Shown: positions 1 through 8,599 of the stretch, in pieces | Layout: every line of letters begins with the position of its first letter | How positions within the stretch are numbered: position 1 is the first letter of the stretch | Assembly (NCBI RefSeq): GCF_024349785.1 | Contig: NZ_AP018818.1 | Span: 62,001 to 126,000, forward strand | From: Sphingomonas bisphenolicum | GTDB taxonomy: Bacteria; Pseudomonadota; Alphaproteobacteria; Sphingomonadales; Sphingomonadaceae | Length of the DNA stretch: 64,000 bases | Direction: 5' to 3' | The notes under the pieces: model-generated | Databases searched by the model: none | Seen by the model: the letters and a program-made list of their open reading frames with translations, nothing else | What the model was told of the DNA's origin: nothing | Translations under genes and position numbers: made by a program

Positions 1-59
1 ACGGCCTTTTCGGCGAAGCCGCACTGGATCTCATTGTCCACCTTGGGGGCAGTAGCCAT
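1..59 (-). CDS. Unidentified protein, N-terminal 19 residues only
   Basis: Only the first 19 codons lie inside the window (MATAPKVDNEIQCGF and four more residues); the gene runs off the left edge. The ATG at 57-59 follows the stop of the TetR gene by four bases, and the ribosome binding site AAGAAAGGA lies over the end of that gene, so this is probably the last visible member of the minus-strand operon 4675 to 1. Too little is visible to name a family. Confidence 0.6.
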   Translation of the reverse strand, partial: MATAPKVDNEIQCGFAEKA

Positions 60-63
60 CAGT

Positions 64-696
64 TCATCCTTTCTTATGGTCGCTATGGTGTCCGGCGATC
101 TGTAAAGCCCAGTCGCACAAACGATCCGGCGCGCTGTTCCAGATCGTCAGCCACTCCGCGGTGGCGGGAATGATAAGGGTGCTCAGTTGCAGGCGAACCA
201 TCGTGTCGCAAAACGCATCGCGGTTGATTCGATGACCAATGAGGTTATCGAAATGATCGAACACGGGTTCGAGCGCATGCTGGACAGCGGCTTTATGCCG
301 GCCGAAATGGCTGCGCAGGAAATTGAGATGGAAGGCGGGTTCGACCTCGAAAATGCCTTCGGGCGAGCGCTCGATCGTGAAGCGGCCGTAAAAGCGCATC
401 ACCGCGCGGAAGCGCTCGATCGGTTCGGCAATGCCTTCGCCCGATTCCACAATGCCCTTTTCGAAACTGCTGCACACATATTCGCTGAAGGCCGCCAGCA
501 CTTCCTCCTTGGAGGCGAAGTAACGGTAGAGCGTACCGCGCGACACGCCACTGCTCTCGCTGATGTCGCTCATCGACAGTCGGCGCGCACCGATGGAATT
601 GATCGCGCGCAACGTGCCGTCCATGATCTTCTGGACGCTGCCCGACTGATCCGTGGCGGCAATTTCGTTCCAGTCGGCGTGCGGCATCAGCTTCAT
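64..696 (-). CDS. TetR/AcrR family transcriptional regulator
   Basis: A 210-residue protein of usual TetR length. Residues about 20-70 form the N-terminal DNA-binding domain; the helix-turn-helix is near 41-60 and contains the typical GVSRGTLYRYFASKEE run. The rest would be the ligand-binding and dimer domain, with no recognisable ligand signature. Its ATG overlaps the TGA of the upstream SDR gene by four bases (ATGA), so it is co-transcribed with the Rieske dioxygenase operon. It is the obvious candidate to bind the inverted repeat at 4720-4738 in front of that operon and to sense the substrate or product of the oxygenase; this last point is inference. Confidence 0.9.
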   Translation of the reverse strand: MKLMPHADWNEIAATDQSGSVQKIMDGTLRAINSIGARRLSMSDISESSGVSRGTLYRYFASKEEVLAAFSEYVCSSFEKGIVESGEGIAEPIERFRAVMRFYGRFTIERSPEGIFEVEPAFHLNFLRSHFGRHKAAVQHALEPVFDHFDNLIGHRINRDAFCDTMVRLQLSTLIIPATAEWLTIWNSAPDRLCDWALQIAGHHSDHKKG

Positions 697-1505
697 GTCT
701 GGGCTTCCATTTCTGCCAGATTATGCGGAACGCTTACATAGCCCGGCAGATGCTGACCGCCATCCACATTGATCAGCTCGCCATTGACGAAGCGCGACAT
801 CTCCGACGCCAGGAACAGGACGACGGGGCCAATGTCCTTCTCCGGATCGCCCGCGCGCTTGAGCGGATTGCTGGCGGTCGCCATTTCGAGAAAGCCGGGA
901 ACGTTTTCGGCGAGTTCCGCGAACACCTGTCCCATGCCGGTCGGTGCGATGGCGTTGGTGCGGATGTTGAAGCGGCCCCATTCGACCGCCGCGGTCCGGG
1001 TCAGCCCCAGGATTGCGCCCTTGTTCATATTATAATCGGCGTGGAGCCAGGCGCCGGTCTGGGCGTCGATCGAATAGAAGTTGATGATCGAACCGCCGCC
1101 GCGCGCCTTCATATGCGGGAAGGCGGCGCGCATGGCCCACCAGCTGCCCCAGGTACCGATCTCGAGCGTCCGCTGGAGCATCTCGTCCGTCTTCTGTTCG
1201 AGGAGGACGTTGGGCGAAAGCTGAGAGGCATTGTTGACCAATATGTCCAGCCCGCCAAATTCGCCGACGGCGCGCTCGATCATCGCCTCCACTTCGGTCT
1301 TGACGCCCATGTCCGCGGACATGCCGACGGCGCGGACGCCGAAGCTGTGCGTGATGTCCGCCGCGACCGCTTCAGCGGCAGCGCCATCCCGGCCTGTAAT
1401 CAGGAGATGGGCGCCTGCCTCGGCAAGGCAGCGGGAAATACCGTAACCCAGCCCCTTTGCGCCGCCCGTGACGATTGCGACCTTGTCCTTCACCAATCCC
1501 GTCAC
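693..1505 (-). CDS. Short-chain dehydrogenase/reductase (SDR)
   Basis: Classical SDR of 270 residues. The NAD(P)-binding TGGAKGLG lies at about 13-20, the NNAS motif at 91-94 and the catalytic Ser145, Tyr158 and Lys162 (YNMNK) are all present. I chose the GTG at 1503-1505, which overlaps the TGA of the reductase gene (GTGA), rather than a start further upstream, because the protein then begins right before the first beta strand. Position in the Rieske dioxygenase operon suggests it oxidises the cis-dihydrodiol or another alcohol made by that oxygenase, but the substrate cannot be read from sequence. Confidence 0.88.
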   Translation of the reverse strand: MTGLVKDKVAIVTGGAKGLGYGISRCLAEAGAHLLITGRDGAAAEAVAADITHSFGVRAVGMSADMGVKTEVEAMIERAVGEFGGLDILVNNASQLSPNVLLEQKTDEMLQRTLEIGTWGSWWAMRAAFPHMKARGGGSIINFYSIDAQTGAWLHADYNMNKGAILGLTRTAAVEWGRFNIRTNAIAPTGMGQVFAELAENVPGFLEMATASNPLKRAGDPEKDIGPVVLFLASEMSRFVNGELINVDGGQHLPGYVSVPHNLAEMEAQT

Positions 1506-2671
1506 GCCACTACTCCTGTCATCTGCTCGCTCAGGGCACGGTCCATGTCCATGCGGTCCTGGCAATAGTCTTTCGTGAAAACATAGCCGCGGATCGCCCC
1601 GTCGGCGTCGTGATAATGATATTTCAGCCCGCGCTCGTCATTGGCGACTTCCTGCCATTGCCCGTCTACGCCGACAGGCGCGGGCAGCAGGACGACGGGA
1701 TAGGCGGTGGTCTTCACCTGCACCGACAGCGGCGGAAAGCGGATATCCGTCGGCGTGCCCAGCGCGCTGGGCGCGATGGCGCGGGCGGCCGCCATGATCG
1801 GGGTGACATAGGCCGCCAACCCCTGCGGATATTCGGCGCAATCGCCGATCGCATAGATGGCGGGATCGCTGGTGCGGCCGGTCTGGTCGACCTTGATGCC
1901 GCGCGCGACCTCCAGCCCGGCCTCCTGCGCAAGCGCGATGTGCGGGCGCAGGCCCACGGCGGACAGGACCGCCGCCGCCTCGATCACCAGGCCGTCGTCC
2001 AGCTCGGCCCGGATGCCGCTTTCGCCCTTATGGATGGCCAGCACCTTGCGGCCCAGATGCCATTCCACGCCCTTTCCGGCCAGCGCGTCGCGGATCATCT
2101 GGCCGACGCCCGGCGGCACGAGCTGGGCGAGGGGATGACCAAGCATGTCGACGACCACCGGCTGATAGCCGCTTGCCGACAGGTCGTTGGCGAATTCGGT
2201 ACCCACAAGGCCGCCGCCCATCACCAATACGCGCGCGCTGTCCGGCAATTTTTCCCGGAACTCGCGATAATGGTCGAGATTGTTGACGGCCAGTGCCCGA
2301 TGCGCGGCATCGCCGTCGATCGGCGGGCGAACCGGATCGGCACCCAGCGCCAGCACCAGCCGATCGTAGAAGATCGGCCCGCCGGTGGTGAGAACGGCCT
2401 TGTCCTCCCGGTCGATCGCTTCGACGATGCGGCCGGCGCGCAGGTCGAGCTTTAGCTGCGCGACCATCTTTTCCGCCGGCGTGGTGATCAGCGTATCGGC
2501 CACCTTGCCCTTGGCGAGCGCAGTGGACAATGCCGGCTTGGAATAGAAATGGCCGTCATCCTGCGTGACCAGCGTCAGCCGGGCGTCCGGCGCAAGCTTA
2601 CGGAGCTCGCGCAGGACGCCATAGCCGGCGAGGCCGCTACCGACGACCACGATATGCGGGGTTCCCGTCAC
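1502..2671 (-). CDS. FAD-dependent NAD(P)H ferredoxin/rubredoxin reductase
   Basis: 389-residue flavoprotein with two Rossmann motifs, GSGLAG (11-16) for FAD and GGGLVG (152-157) for NAD(P)H, and the FAD-contacting AIGDC near 274-278. The HFYSKPALST segment near 41 and the C-terminal domain resemble rubredoxin-NAD reductases of the AlkT/RubB type. It sits after the Rieske beta subunit, so its likely role is to pass electrons from NAD(P)H to the ferredoxin encoded at 4774-4980 and so to the dioxygenase. The start is a GTG with no clear ribosome binding site. The four-base GTGA overlap with the SDR suggests translational coupling. Confidence 0.85.
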   Translation of the reverse strand: MTGTPHIVVVGSGLAGYGVLRELRKLAPDARLTLVTQDDGHFYSKPALSTALAKGKVADTLITTPAEKMVAQLKLDLRAGRIVEAIDREDKAVLTTGGPIFYDRLVLALGADPVRPPIDGDAAHRALAVNNLDHYREFREKLPDSARVLVMGGGLVGTEFANDLSASGYQPVVVDMLGHPLAQLVPPGVGQMIRDALAGKGVEWHLGRKVLAIHKGESGIRAELDDGLVIEAAAVLSAVGLRPHIALAQEAGLEVARGIKVDQTGRTSDPAIYAIGDCAEYPQGLAAYVTPIMAAARAIAPSALGTPTDIRFPPLSVQVKTTAYPVVLLPAPVGVDGQWQEVANDERGLKYHYHDADGAIRGYVFTKDYCQDRMDMDRALSEQMTGVVA

Positions 2672-2685
2672 CAGAAAGGGTCCGT

Positions 2686-3261
2686 TCAGAGGAAGATGGC
2701 GAAGTTGGACATGCCCAGCGTCGACTGGTCGACGATGATCTCCCGGCGCGCCAGCTTGTACGCGCCGTCGACCAGCCGCCAGATGTCGCGGCGTTCGGCG
2801 CTGATGGTCTCATTCTCGGGATTGTCCATGCGGCTGCGCTCGACATAGAGGTAGCTCACCACCTCATATTCGCCGGCCGTTTCGCTTTCGGCGACGCGGA
2901 CGTTGGTGACGAAGCGGCGCGTGCGCGAAGGCGGATCCTCGGCCCAGGCGCTTTTCGCCAGGCGGCCGGTCCGCATCAGGATGGAGCCGTAATTCTCGTC
3001 GAAATGCTTCATCGTGCGCACCACGTCCCGGTCCTTGTTGGGACCGTTTCGCGTCAGGCGCAGGGGGGCGGTGTAGATGAGATCCTGTTCGAGATAGGCC
3101 ACCCAGTCGTCGAACCGGCGCTCGTCGAGGGCGGCGGCTTCGTCATAGAGGGTTTCGAGCAGGCGGTTATAGACTTCCGAGCCGAGCGGCACGCGCTTGG
3201 TGGAGACAAGGCCGCGCATGACGCTGGTCTTGTCGATGGCGGCGGTCGCGTAGTTCACCAT
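2686..3261 (-). CDS. Aromatic-ring-hydroxylating dioxygenase beta subunit
   Basis: 191 residues, usual size for the small subunit of alpha3-beta3 ring-hydroxylating dioxygenases. The N-terminal part (YNRLLETLYDEAAALDERRF) and later YVERSRMDNP and RREIIVDQS segments match the cone-shaped NTF2-like fold of these subunits. It carries no metal ligands and is expected to hold the hexamer together. Directly downstream of the alpha subunit gene with a 28-base gap, which fixes its role as partner of the 3290-4675 product. Confidence 0.88.
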   Translation of the reverse strand: MVNYATAAIDKTSVMRGLVSTKRVPLGSEVYNRLLETLYDEAAALDERRFDDWVAYLEQDLIYTAPLRLTRNGPNKDRDVVRTMKHFDENYGSILMRTGRLAKSAWAEDPPSRTRRFVTNVRVAESETAGEYEVVSYLYVERSRMDNPENETISAERRDIWRLVDGAYKLARREIIVDQSTLGMSNFAIFL

Positions 3262-3289
3262 GATATCTGTCCTCTCTCGTCGCGTCGGC

Positions 3290-4675
3290 TCAGGCGTCGG
3301 CCATCATGTTGTAATAGGCCATCCACCACGCCCATTGCGTATCGTCCTTGGTGAAGCCGGGATAGAGATCGCCGCCGCCGACCCAGCCTTCGGGACGCTC
3401 ATGGCCATGCAGCGCCTGATATTTGAGCGTGATCGTCTTGCTCATATGGCCGCGCGAATTGCGCATGATCTGCGGCCAGGTATCGGCATCGTCCTGCTCG
3501 ATCGTGCCCGACGTGCCGGTCGACCAGATGGCGTTCTGGAGCATGTCCCGCTTCACATCTTCCGGCGCGTCCTTTTCCGCGAAGATGAAATTCACGAACT
3601 CCACCTTGTCGGGCCCCTTGGGCACATAGGTGTGCAGCGACAGGGCGCCCGACGCGCCGCCATCCATGCGGGGGGCGAAGATGAACGCGATCAGGATATT
3701 GGGGAACATGCCGCCGACCTGGGGCGGAATGTTGGCCAACTGCTTGACCTGGTCCTCCGACAGATTCTTGAACAGCTGCGGGATGAGATCCTTGGTGATG
3801 CCCGGCGGCGGCAGCAGGTTGAGCCGCTCTTCGGTCGATTTACCCTCGAAGCTGACGTCGGCGAACATTTTGAAGGTCTGGGCCGCCTCCAGGCAACGCA
3901 GCGTGTGGCCCTGCGGCACCGAGAGGTCGACGCCATACATGCCCGGCGCGGTGTCGTAGATCGACTCCGCCGTGCCGCCCATGATGCCGCCTTCCATCAG
4001 CGAACGGTGCAGGGTCAGGGTATGGAAGCCATCCGACCCGGACTGTTCGCCCGGAATCTTCCAGTTGCACGGCAGCACGAAGCGCTGCGGCGGGCCAAGC
4101 ATCTCGAGGCCATTGTCAGTGCGGCAGAAGAGCTGATCGAGATAGAATTTGGCGTCGCCCAGATAATCCTCGAACGACAGATCCTTGTTCCAGGTGGCGA
4201 AGATCAGGCCGCCATAGAGATGAACGCGGGCCTTTTTGAGCCCCAGTTCGTCCTTCGACCGTTTGCTGCCGTGCATCTGCTCCTTTTCGATCGGGGCGCC
4301 GATGAAGCTGCCGTCCGCGCGGAAGGCCCAGCCATGGTAAATGCAGCGATGGGCGTGGGCATTGCCCGCTTCGGCCGTGCAGACCTTCATGCCGCGATGG
4401 GGGCAGACGTTCAGCATGACGTGGATTTCGCCGCTGCGATCGCGCGAGACGATCACATTGTCTTCGGCCATGTCGCGCATGACATAGTCGCCGGCCTTGG
4501 GAATTTCCGACTCATGGCCAAGGAGGAGCCAGGTCCGGGCGAACACGCGCTCCATCTCCAGCTCATACAGCTCCTTGTCATTCATCACGCGCAGCGACAC
4601 TTCGTTCATGTCGCGGTTGATGAGGTCGTCAAGCGTCGTTCCGTCGCTCAGCGTCAGCCCGGCATTGTGCAGCAT
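3290..4675 (-). CDS. Rieske [2Fe-2S] ring-hydroxylating dioxygenase alpha subunit
   Basis: 461-residue catalytic subunit. Rieske ligands are Cys91-Pro-His93 and Cys111-Ile-Tyr-His114; the mononuclear iron motif is Asp215, His218, His223 (SDGFHTLTLH). All key residues are present, so this is a functional-looking oxygenase. The reading frame is open well upstream, but the ATG at 4673-4675 has AGGAG eight bases before it and gives the normal family length. It heads a minus-strand operon with the beta subunit, reductase, SDR and TetR genes; the ferredoxin is divergent. The substrate is unknown; a ring or alicyclic compound is likely. Confidence 0.92.
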   Translation of the reverse strand: MLHNAGLTLSDGTTLDDLINRDMNEVSLRVMNDKELYELEMERVFARTWLLLGHESEIPKAGDYVMRDMAEDNVIVSRDRSGEIHVMLNVCPHRGMKVCTAEAGNAHAHRCIYHGWAFRADGSFIGAPIEKEQMHGSKRSKDELGLKKARVHLYGGLIFATWNKDLSFEDYLGDAKFYLDQLFCRTDNGLEMLGPPQRFVLPCNWKIPGEQSGSDGFHTLTLHRSLMEGGIMGGTAESIYDTAPGMYGVDLSVPQGHTLRCLEAAQTFKMFADVSFEGKSTEERLNLLPPPGITKDLIPQLFKNLSEDQVKQLANIPPQVGGMFPNILIAFIFAPRMDGGASGALSLHTYVPKGPDKVEFVNFIFAEKDAPEDVKRDMLQNAIWSTGTSGTIEQDDADTWPQIMRNSRGHMSKTITLKYQALHGHERPEGWVGGGDLYPGFTKDDTQWAWWMAYYNMMADA

Positions 4676-4719
4676 CTTGCTCTCCTGGAGATTTCCTTGA
4701 TTGAGTCGAGTTATACATA

Positions 4720-4738
4720 TTGAACTAAATCTGTTCAA
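4720..4738. promoter_or_regulatory. Inverted repeat in divergent Rieske/ferredoxin promoter
   Basis: TTGAAC (4720-4725) and GTTCAA (4733-4738) form a 6-bp inverted repeat with a 7-bp spacer in the 98-bp region between the divergent Rieske alpha and ferredoxin genes. Placement and form fit an operator, for example for the TetR protein at 64-696. No experiment or second copy in the window supports this. Confidence 0.45.
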
Positions 4739-4773
4739 GCTGTAATGTGATCGAAATAGGAAGGAGAGGCCGG

Positions 4774-4980
4774 ATGAGCCAGAAACTGAAAGTGGTGATC
4801 GATAAGGCGGCGTGCTGCGGCTATGGTGTGTGCGCCGAGATTTGCCCCGAAGTGTACAAGCTTGATGCCAATGGCATCGTGTATGTTGACGACGAAATCG
4901 TCCCCGAGGGACTGGAGGAGCAGGCAAGGGAAGGCGCCGAGGCCTGCCCGCAATCCGCTCTTGCCGTCGAAGCCGCCTGA
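4774..4980 (+). CDS. Small ferredoxin, [3Fe-4S]-type ligand pattern
   Basis: 68-residue acidic ferredoxin of the size found with P450s and some dioxygenases. Cysteines lie at 14, 15, 20, 24 and 58. Cys14, Cys20 and Cys58-Pro are the three ligands of the [3Fe-4S] class; position 17, where a [4Fe-4S] protein has its second cysteine, is Tyr. Cys15 and Cys24 are extra. The ATG at 4774 has AAGGAGAG six bases upstream and is preferred to a frame-open start 27 bases earlier. It is divergent from the Rieske alpha gene and probably links the reductase at 1502-2671 to that oxygenase. Confidence 0.85.
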   Translation: MSQKLKVVIDKAACCGYGVCAEICPEVYKLDANGIVYVDDEIVPEGLEEQAREGAEACPQSALAVEAA

Positions 4981-5093
4981 GTCGATCCGACCATGTGCGG
5001 GGCCGGGGTGTGGATGTCCTGTCACAGGATAGGTTTTCGGCCCCCCTCCCCTGACGCACGGTCTTTTGACAGGCAGAGGAGAGGATCGCTGTG

Positions 5094-6242
5094 ATGGGGC
5101 AGGCCGAGATTTTATATACGCCGTTCACGATGGGCGCGTTGCATCTGCGCAATCGGTTCGTAATGGCGCCGATGACCCGCAATTTCTCGCCCGGCGGAAT
5201 CCCTTCGGACGGCGTGGCGGGCTATTATCGTCGGAGGGCCGAAGCCGATGTGGGCCTGATCATCACCGAAGGGGTGGGTGTGGACCACCCATCCGCCGTG
5301 GGACGCGAAACCATGGGCGGCGGCGCTTCGCCTGTCCTGCATGGCGACGAAGCGCTGGCGCGCTGGCGCGACATCGTGGCCGGCGTACATGCGGCGGGCG
5401 GCCTCATTATCCCCCAGCTATGGCATCAGGGCGTCATTCGTGTGCCCGGTACGGGCTATCATCCCGAAGCGCCCTCGGCCCGCCCTTCGGGCATATGGGG
5501 GCCGACCGACAAGGCCATGGTCGCGCCCGATTATCTGGAACAGGTGCGCACGCCCACCGCGCCGCTGACCGATAGCGAGATCGGCGACCTGATCGCCGCC
5601 TTCGCCCGCAGCGCGGCCAATGCGAAGGCGGTGGGCTTCGACGGCTTGGCTCTGCATGGCGCGCATGGCTATTTGATCGACAGTTTCCTGTGGCGTGATA
5701 CCAATATGCGGGACGATCGCTGGGGCGGTGGGATTGCCGAGAGGGCGCGCTTCGCGGTCGAACTGGTGCGGGCGATCCGGGCTGCCACCGCACCCGACTT
5801 TCCGGTCATTTTCCGCTTCTCCCAGTGGAAGCTGCAGGATTATGACGCGCGCAATGCGGAGACGCCCGCCGAACTGGAAGCGATGCTGACCCCGCTCGTC
5901 GATGCAGGTGTCGATATATTCGACGCCAGCACCCGCATTTTCACCGCGCCAGCCTTCGAGGGTTCCGACATGGGGCTGGCGGGTTGGATCAGGAAGCTGA
6001 CTGGCAAGCCGACCATCGCGGTCGGCGGCGTGGGCCTCAGCAAGGATCTGCAATCTTCCTTCGCGCAGCCCACCGTCATGACCGACAATCTGGCGCTGGT
6101 GGCCGACAGGATGGCGCGGGACGAATTCGACCTGATCGCGGTCGGCCGCGCCCTCCTGATGGACGCACAATGGGTGGCGAAGATGCGCGATGGCGGCGCT
6201 ATCAATCCGTTCCGGCTGGACGCCTACGCCACGCTTGATTGA
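5094..6242 (+). CDS. Old yellow enzyme family NADH:flavin oxidoreductase
   Basis: 382-residue TIM-barrel flavoprotein. It shows the FMN-binding APMTRN at 25-30, PQLWHQG near 107, the substrate-anion HGAH pair (His188, His191) and the family run DSFLWRDTNMRDDRWGG after it. These enzymes reduce activated carbon-carbon double bonds in enones, or nitro groups, with NAD(P)H. The ATG at 5094 has a GGAGAGGA site upstream; an adjacent GTG at 5091 is possible. It follows the ferredoxin gene by 113 bases. A role in reducing a ring enone formed after dioxygenation is plausible but inferred. Confidence 0.88.
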   Translation: MGQAEILYTPFTMGALHLRNRFVMAPMTRNFSPGGIPSDGVAGYYRRRAEADVGLIITEGVGVDHPSAVGRETMGGGASPVLHGDEALARWRDIVAGVHAAGGLIIPQLWHQGVIRVPGTGYHPEAPSARPSGIWGPTDKAMVAPDYLEQVRTPTAPLTDSEIGDLIAAFARSAANAKAVGFDGLALHGAHGYLIDSFLWRDTNMRDDRWGGGIAERARFAVELVRAIRAATAPDFPVIFRFSQWKLQDYDARNAETPAELEAMLTPLVDAGVDIFDASTRIFTAPAFEGSDMGLAGWIRKLTGKPTIAVGGVGLSKDLQSSFAQPTVMTDNLALVADRMARDEFDLIAVGRALLMDAQWVAKMRDGGAINPFRLDAYATLD

Positions 6243-6272
6243 TCACAGGGCGCTCCGGCTCCGGCCGGGGCG

Positions 6273-6998
6273 TCAATGGCTGTCGGCCGCGGCATAGACC
6301 TGGATGCGCGCGATGTTGGTGCGTTCGGATTGCCGCGCGATGACGGCGACGGCGTCGGCGATGTCGCGGGGTTGCATCGGCGGGATGAAGCTGTCCCAGG
6401 ACGGCTGCCCCCTGGCCTTCATATCCTCGAAAATCTCGGTGCTGGTCGTGCCAGGCGCGACGATCCCCACCTTGACGCCCGATCCCGCAAGCTCGACGCG
6501 CAAGCAATCGGTAAAGGCCTCCAGCGCACGCTTGAGGCCGCCATAGACGCCCACGCCGGGGGCGGTGATGTTCGCGCCGATGCTGGATATGTTGATGATC
6601 TGCCCTCTACCCGCCGCCTTCATCGTTCGCGCGAACAGGGTGCTGGCGCGCACCACCGCCTCGTAGTTGATCGCGATCATGGGACGGAGCTGGTCGAGGT
6701 CGAATGCATCGATCGATGCAGCATGCAGCATACCGGCATTGTTGACGAGGATATCGGCGCGGCCGAAGCGGTCGAGGACGAAATCGTGCAGCCTTTGCGG
6801 TGCGGCCGGATCCGCCATGTCCGCCGCGAAGGCCGTGCTGCCACGCCCCAGTTCTTCGGCCAGTGCGGTCAGGCGGTCGGCGCGGCGGGCGACCAGCACC
6901 AGCGTCGCCCCCGCTTCGGCAAGCGCACGGGCGCTGGCCGCGCCGATGCCCGACGAAGCGCCGGTGACGATGGCGATTTGCCCTTCCAGATTGTCCAT
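6273..6998 (-). CDS. Short-chain dehydrogenase/reductase (SDR)
   Basis: 241-residue classical SDR: TGASSGIG at 12-19, NNAG in the middle, and a complete catalytic set ending in YGGLK. The ATG at 6996-6998 is preceded by GAAGAGGA; a frame-open extension upstream lacks a better site. It is the last gene of the minus-strand group that starts at 11431 and converges on the OYE gene, 30 bases away. It probably handles a secondary alcohol or ketone of the pathway. Confidence 0.85.
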   Translation of the reverse strand: MDNLEGQIAIVTGASSGIGAASARALAEAGATLVLVARRADRLTALAEELGRGSTAFAADMADPAAPQRLHDFVLDRFGRADILVNNAGMLHAASIDAFDLDQLRPMIAINYEAVVRASTLFARTMKAAGRGQIINISSIGANITAPGVGVYGGLKRALEAFTDCLRVELAGSGVKVGIVAPGTTSTEIFEDMKARGQPSWDSFIPPMQPRDIADAVAVIARQSERTNIARIQVYAAADSH

Positions 6999-7020
6999 GA
7001 CGTGATGTCCTCTTCCCAGA

Positions 7021-8022
7021 TCAGACGAGACGGATGAGCCGCTTGCCGTCATTTTCGCCGCGATAAAGACCGGCGAGCGCGTCGGGGCAGGCCTCGATCC
7101 CGTCCAGTATGTCCTCGCGCCATGTCAGGCGGCCCTGCGCGATCCATGTTCGCAATTGGGCCGTCGCTTCGGCATAGCGATCGACATGGTCGAAGATGAC
7201 GAAGCCCTCCATGCGGGCGCGCTTGACCAGCAGATGTCGTTCGACGCGCGGCCCCATCGGCCAAAGGTCCCAACGGTCGATCGATGCCGTCCCGCATACG
7301 ATGACGCGCCCGCGCTGGGCCAGGTGGGGCAGAACCGAATCGCTTATCGCCCCGGCGACATTGTCGAAATATATGTCGATGCCTTCGGGCGCATGCTCGG
7401 CGATCGCCGCGCCTATGTCGTCGGTGCGATAATCGATGGCGCGGTCATAGCCATAGTCCTCCACGCAGCGCCGGACCTTGTCGGGGCCGCCGGCTATGCC
7501 GATCGTGCGGCAGCCAAGGATGCGGGCGATCTGGCCGACGGCCGAACCGACGGCGCCGGCCGCCGTGGATACCGCGATGGTCTCGCCCGCGCGGGGCTGG
7601 CCGGATATTGTGAGCGCCAGATAGGCCGTCATGCCGTTAATGCCCAGAATGCCGAGCGATGCCCGCATCTCGGCCGCGGTGGTGCGCTGGACGACCTGAT
7701 CGGTCGCGACGCAGGCATAGTCCTGCCAGCCGAACCAGCCGGACACATGCTCGCCGACCACATAGCCGGGATGTGCAGAGGCCACCACCTTCCCCGACGC
7801 AAGGCTGCGCATGACCGAACCAATGGCGACGGGCGTGGCATAATTGCCCGCATCGGCGATCCAGCCGCGCATGGCGGGTTCGACCGAGAGATAATGATTG
7901 CGCACCAGAATCTGGCCCGGCGCGGGCTGTCGGACCGGCGCACGCCCGATCGCGAAATTTTCCGCCTGCGCGATTCCCATCGGACGCGACGTCAACAGGA
8001 CCTGGCGGTTGAGCTCAGCCAT
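7021..8022 (-). CDS. NADP-dependent medium-chain oxidoreductase, LTB4 dehydrogenase/curcumin reductase-like
   Basis: 333 residues without zinc-binding cysteines. The RNHYLSVEPAMRGW segment near the N terminus and the cofactor motif AAGAVGS, followed by the ICAGG-like IGIAGG, are typical of the prostaglandin/LTB4 dehydrogenase branch, which reduces alpha,beta double bonds of enones with NADPH. The ATG at 8020-8022 lies inside the end of the upstream SnoaL-like gene (8-bp overlap), implying coupling. Together with the OYE it gives the island two ene-reductase candidates. Confidence 0.83.
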   Translation of the reverse strand: MAELNRQVLLTSRPMGIAQAENFAIGRAPVRQPAPGQILVRNHYLSVEPAMRGWIADAGNYATPVAIGSVMRSLASGKVVASAHPGYVVGEHVSGWFGWQDYACVATDQVVQRTTAAEMRASLGILGINGMTAYLALTISGQPRAGETIAVSTAAGAVGSAVGQIARILGCRTIGIAGGPDKVRRCVEDYGYDRAIDYRTDDIGAAIAEHAPEGIDIYFDNVAGAISDSVLPHLAQRGRVIVCGTASIDRWDLWPMGPRVERHLLVKRARMEGFVIFDHVDRYAEATAQLRTWIAQGRLTWREDILDGIEACPDALAGLYRGENDGKRLIRLV

Positions 8023-8458
8023 CCAGCCCTGCCTTGACCATGGTGAATTTCCGACGGGAAATCTTCCAGCCGTCCGATGTGCGAACCAGGCAATCGTCAT
8101 AATAGCCGGTCGCACGATGGGTCACGCCGCCTTGGGCCGCCTCCGGCAATATGGCATCGACATAGCTGCGCGCGTGGACCTGGTCACCACGCTTTTCTAT
8201 CACGATATTGGTGATGCGGTGCAATGTCGGGCCCATGTGGCGGTGGGCATCAGCCATATATTCTGCAATCTCGCGGGGGCCGCGCCAATGTCCGAAACTG
8301 CCATAATCGGTCTCGCAATCCTGGGCGAAGCAGGTCCGAAAAAGCGGCCAGTCCCGTGTGTCGATACCGGTGGCGTAACGTAGCAGCACATGTTTGATCG
8401 CCCGTTCATCATCGACACCGACAGGCAAGCGTCTCACCAGGCTGCCATGTGCAGGCAT
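8015..8458 (-). CDS. SnoaL/NTF2-like small protein
   Basis: 147 residues of the NTF2-like fold: a helical start with IKHVLLRYATGIDTRDW, FxxxF-type CFAQDCE, and a C-terminal strand with SDGWKISRRKF. Family members act as isomerases, dehydratases, hydrolases or oxygenase helpers. GGGGAGGAAG precedes the ATG. It begins the SnoaL-MDR-SDR set and lies 141 bases after the PQQ dehydrogenase in the same direction. The specific reaction cannot be assigned. Confidence 0.78.
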   Translation of the reverse strand: MPAHGSLVRRLPVGVDDERAIKHVLLRYATGIDTRDWPLFRTCFAQDCETDYGSFGHWRGPREIAEYMADAHRHMGPTLHRITNIVIEKRGDQVHARSYVDAILPEAAQGGVTHRATGYYDDCLVRTSDGWKISRRKFTMVKAGLDG

Positions 8459-8599
8459 GTTCTTCCTCCCCTTGTTGTCCGGAGAAACATAAAGCCGCGC
8501 CGCCCAATCTTGCCCGCCAAAGGATAGGATCGGGCGGCCTCTTCCCGCTATTTGTCGCCTTTGCCGGGCTGGCGCGAGACGTAGGCGCTCCGCCGCAGG

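Noticed and set aside
4676..5182. N-terminal extension of the Rieske alpha subunit across the ferredoxin region
   Set aside because: It would run antisense through the ferredoxin gene and over the promoter; AGGAG before ATG 4675 and family length fix the shorter form.
6243..6272. GC-rich repeat between OYE and SDR genes as a terminator
   Set aside because: The arms do not pair well enough and no T-run follows.
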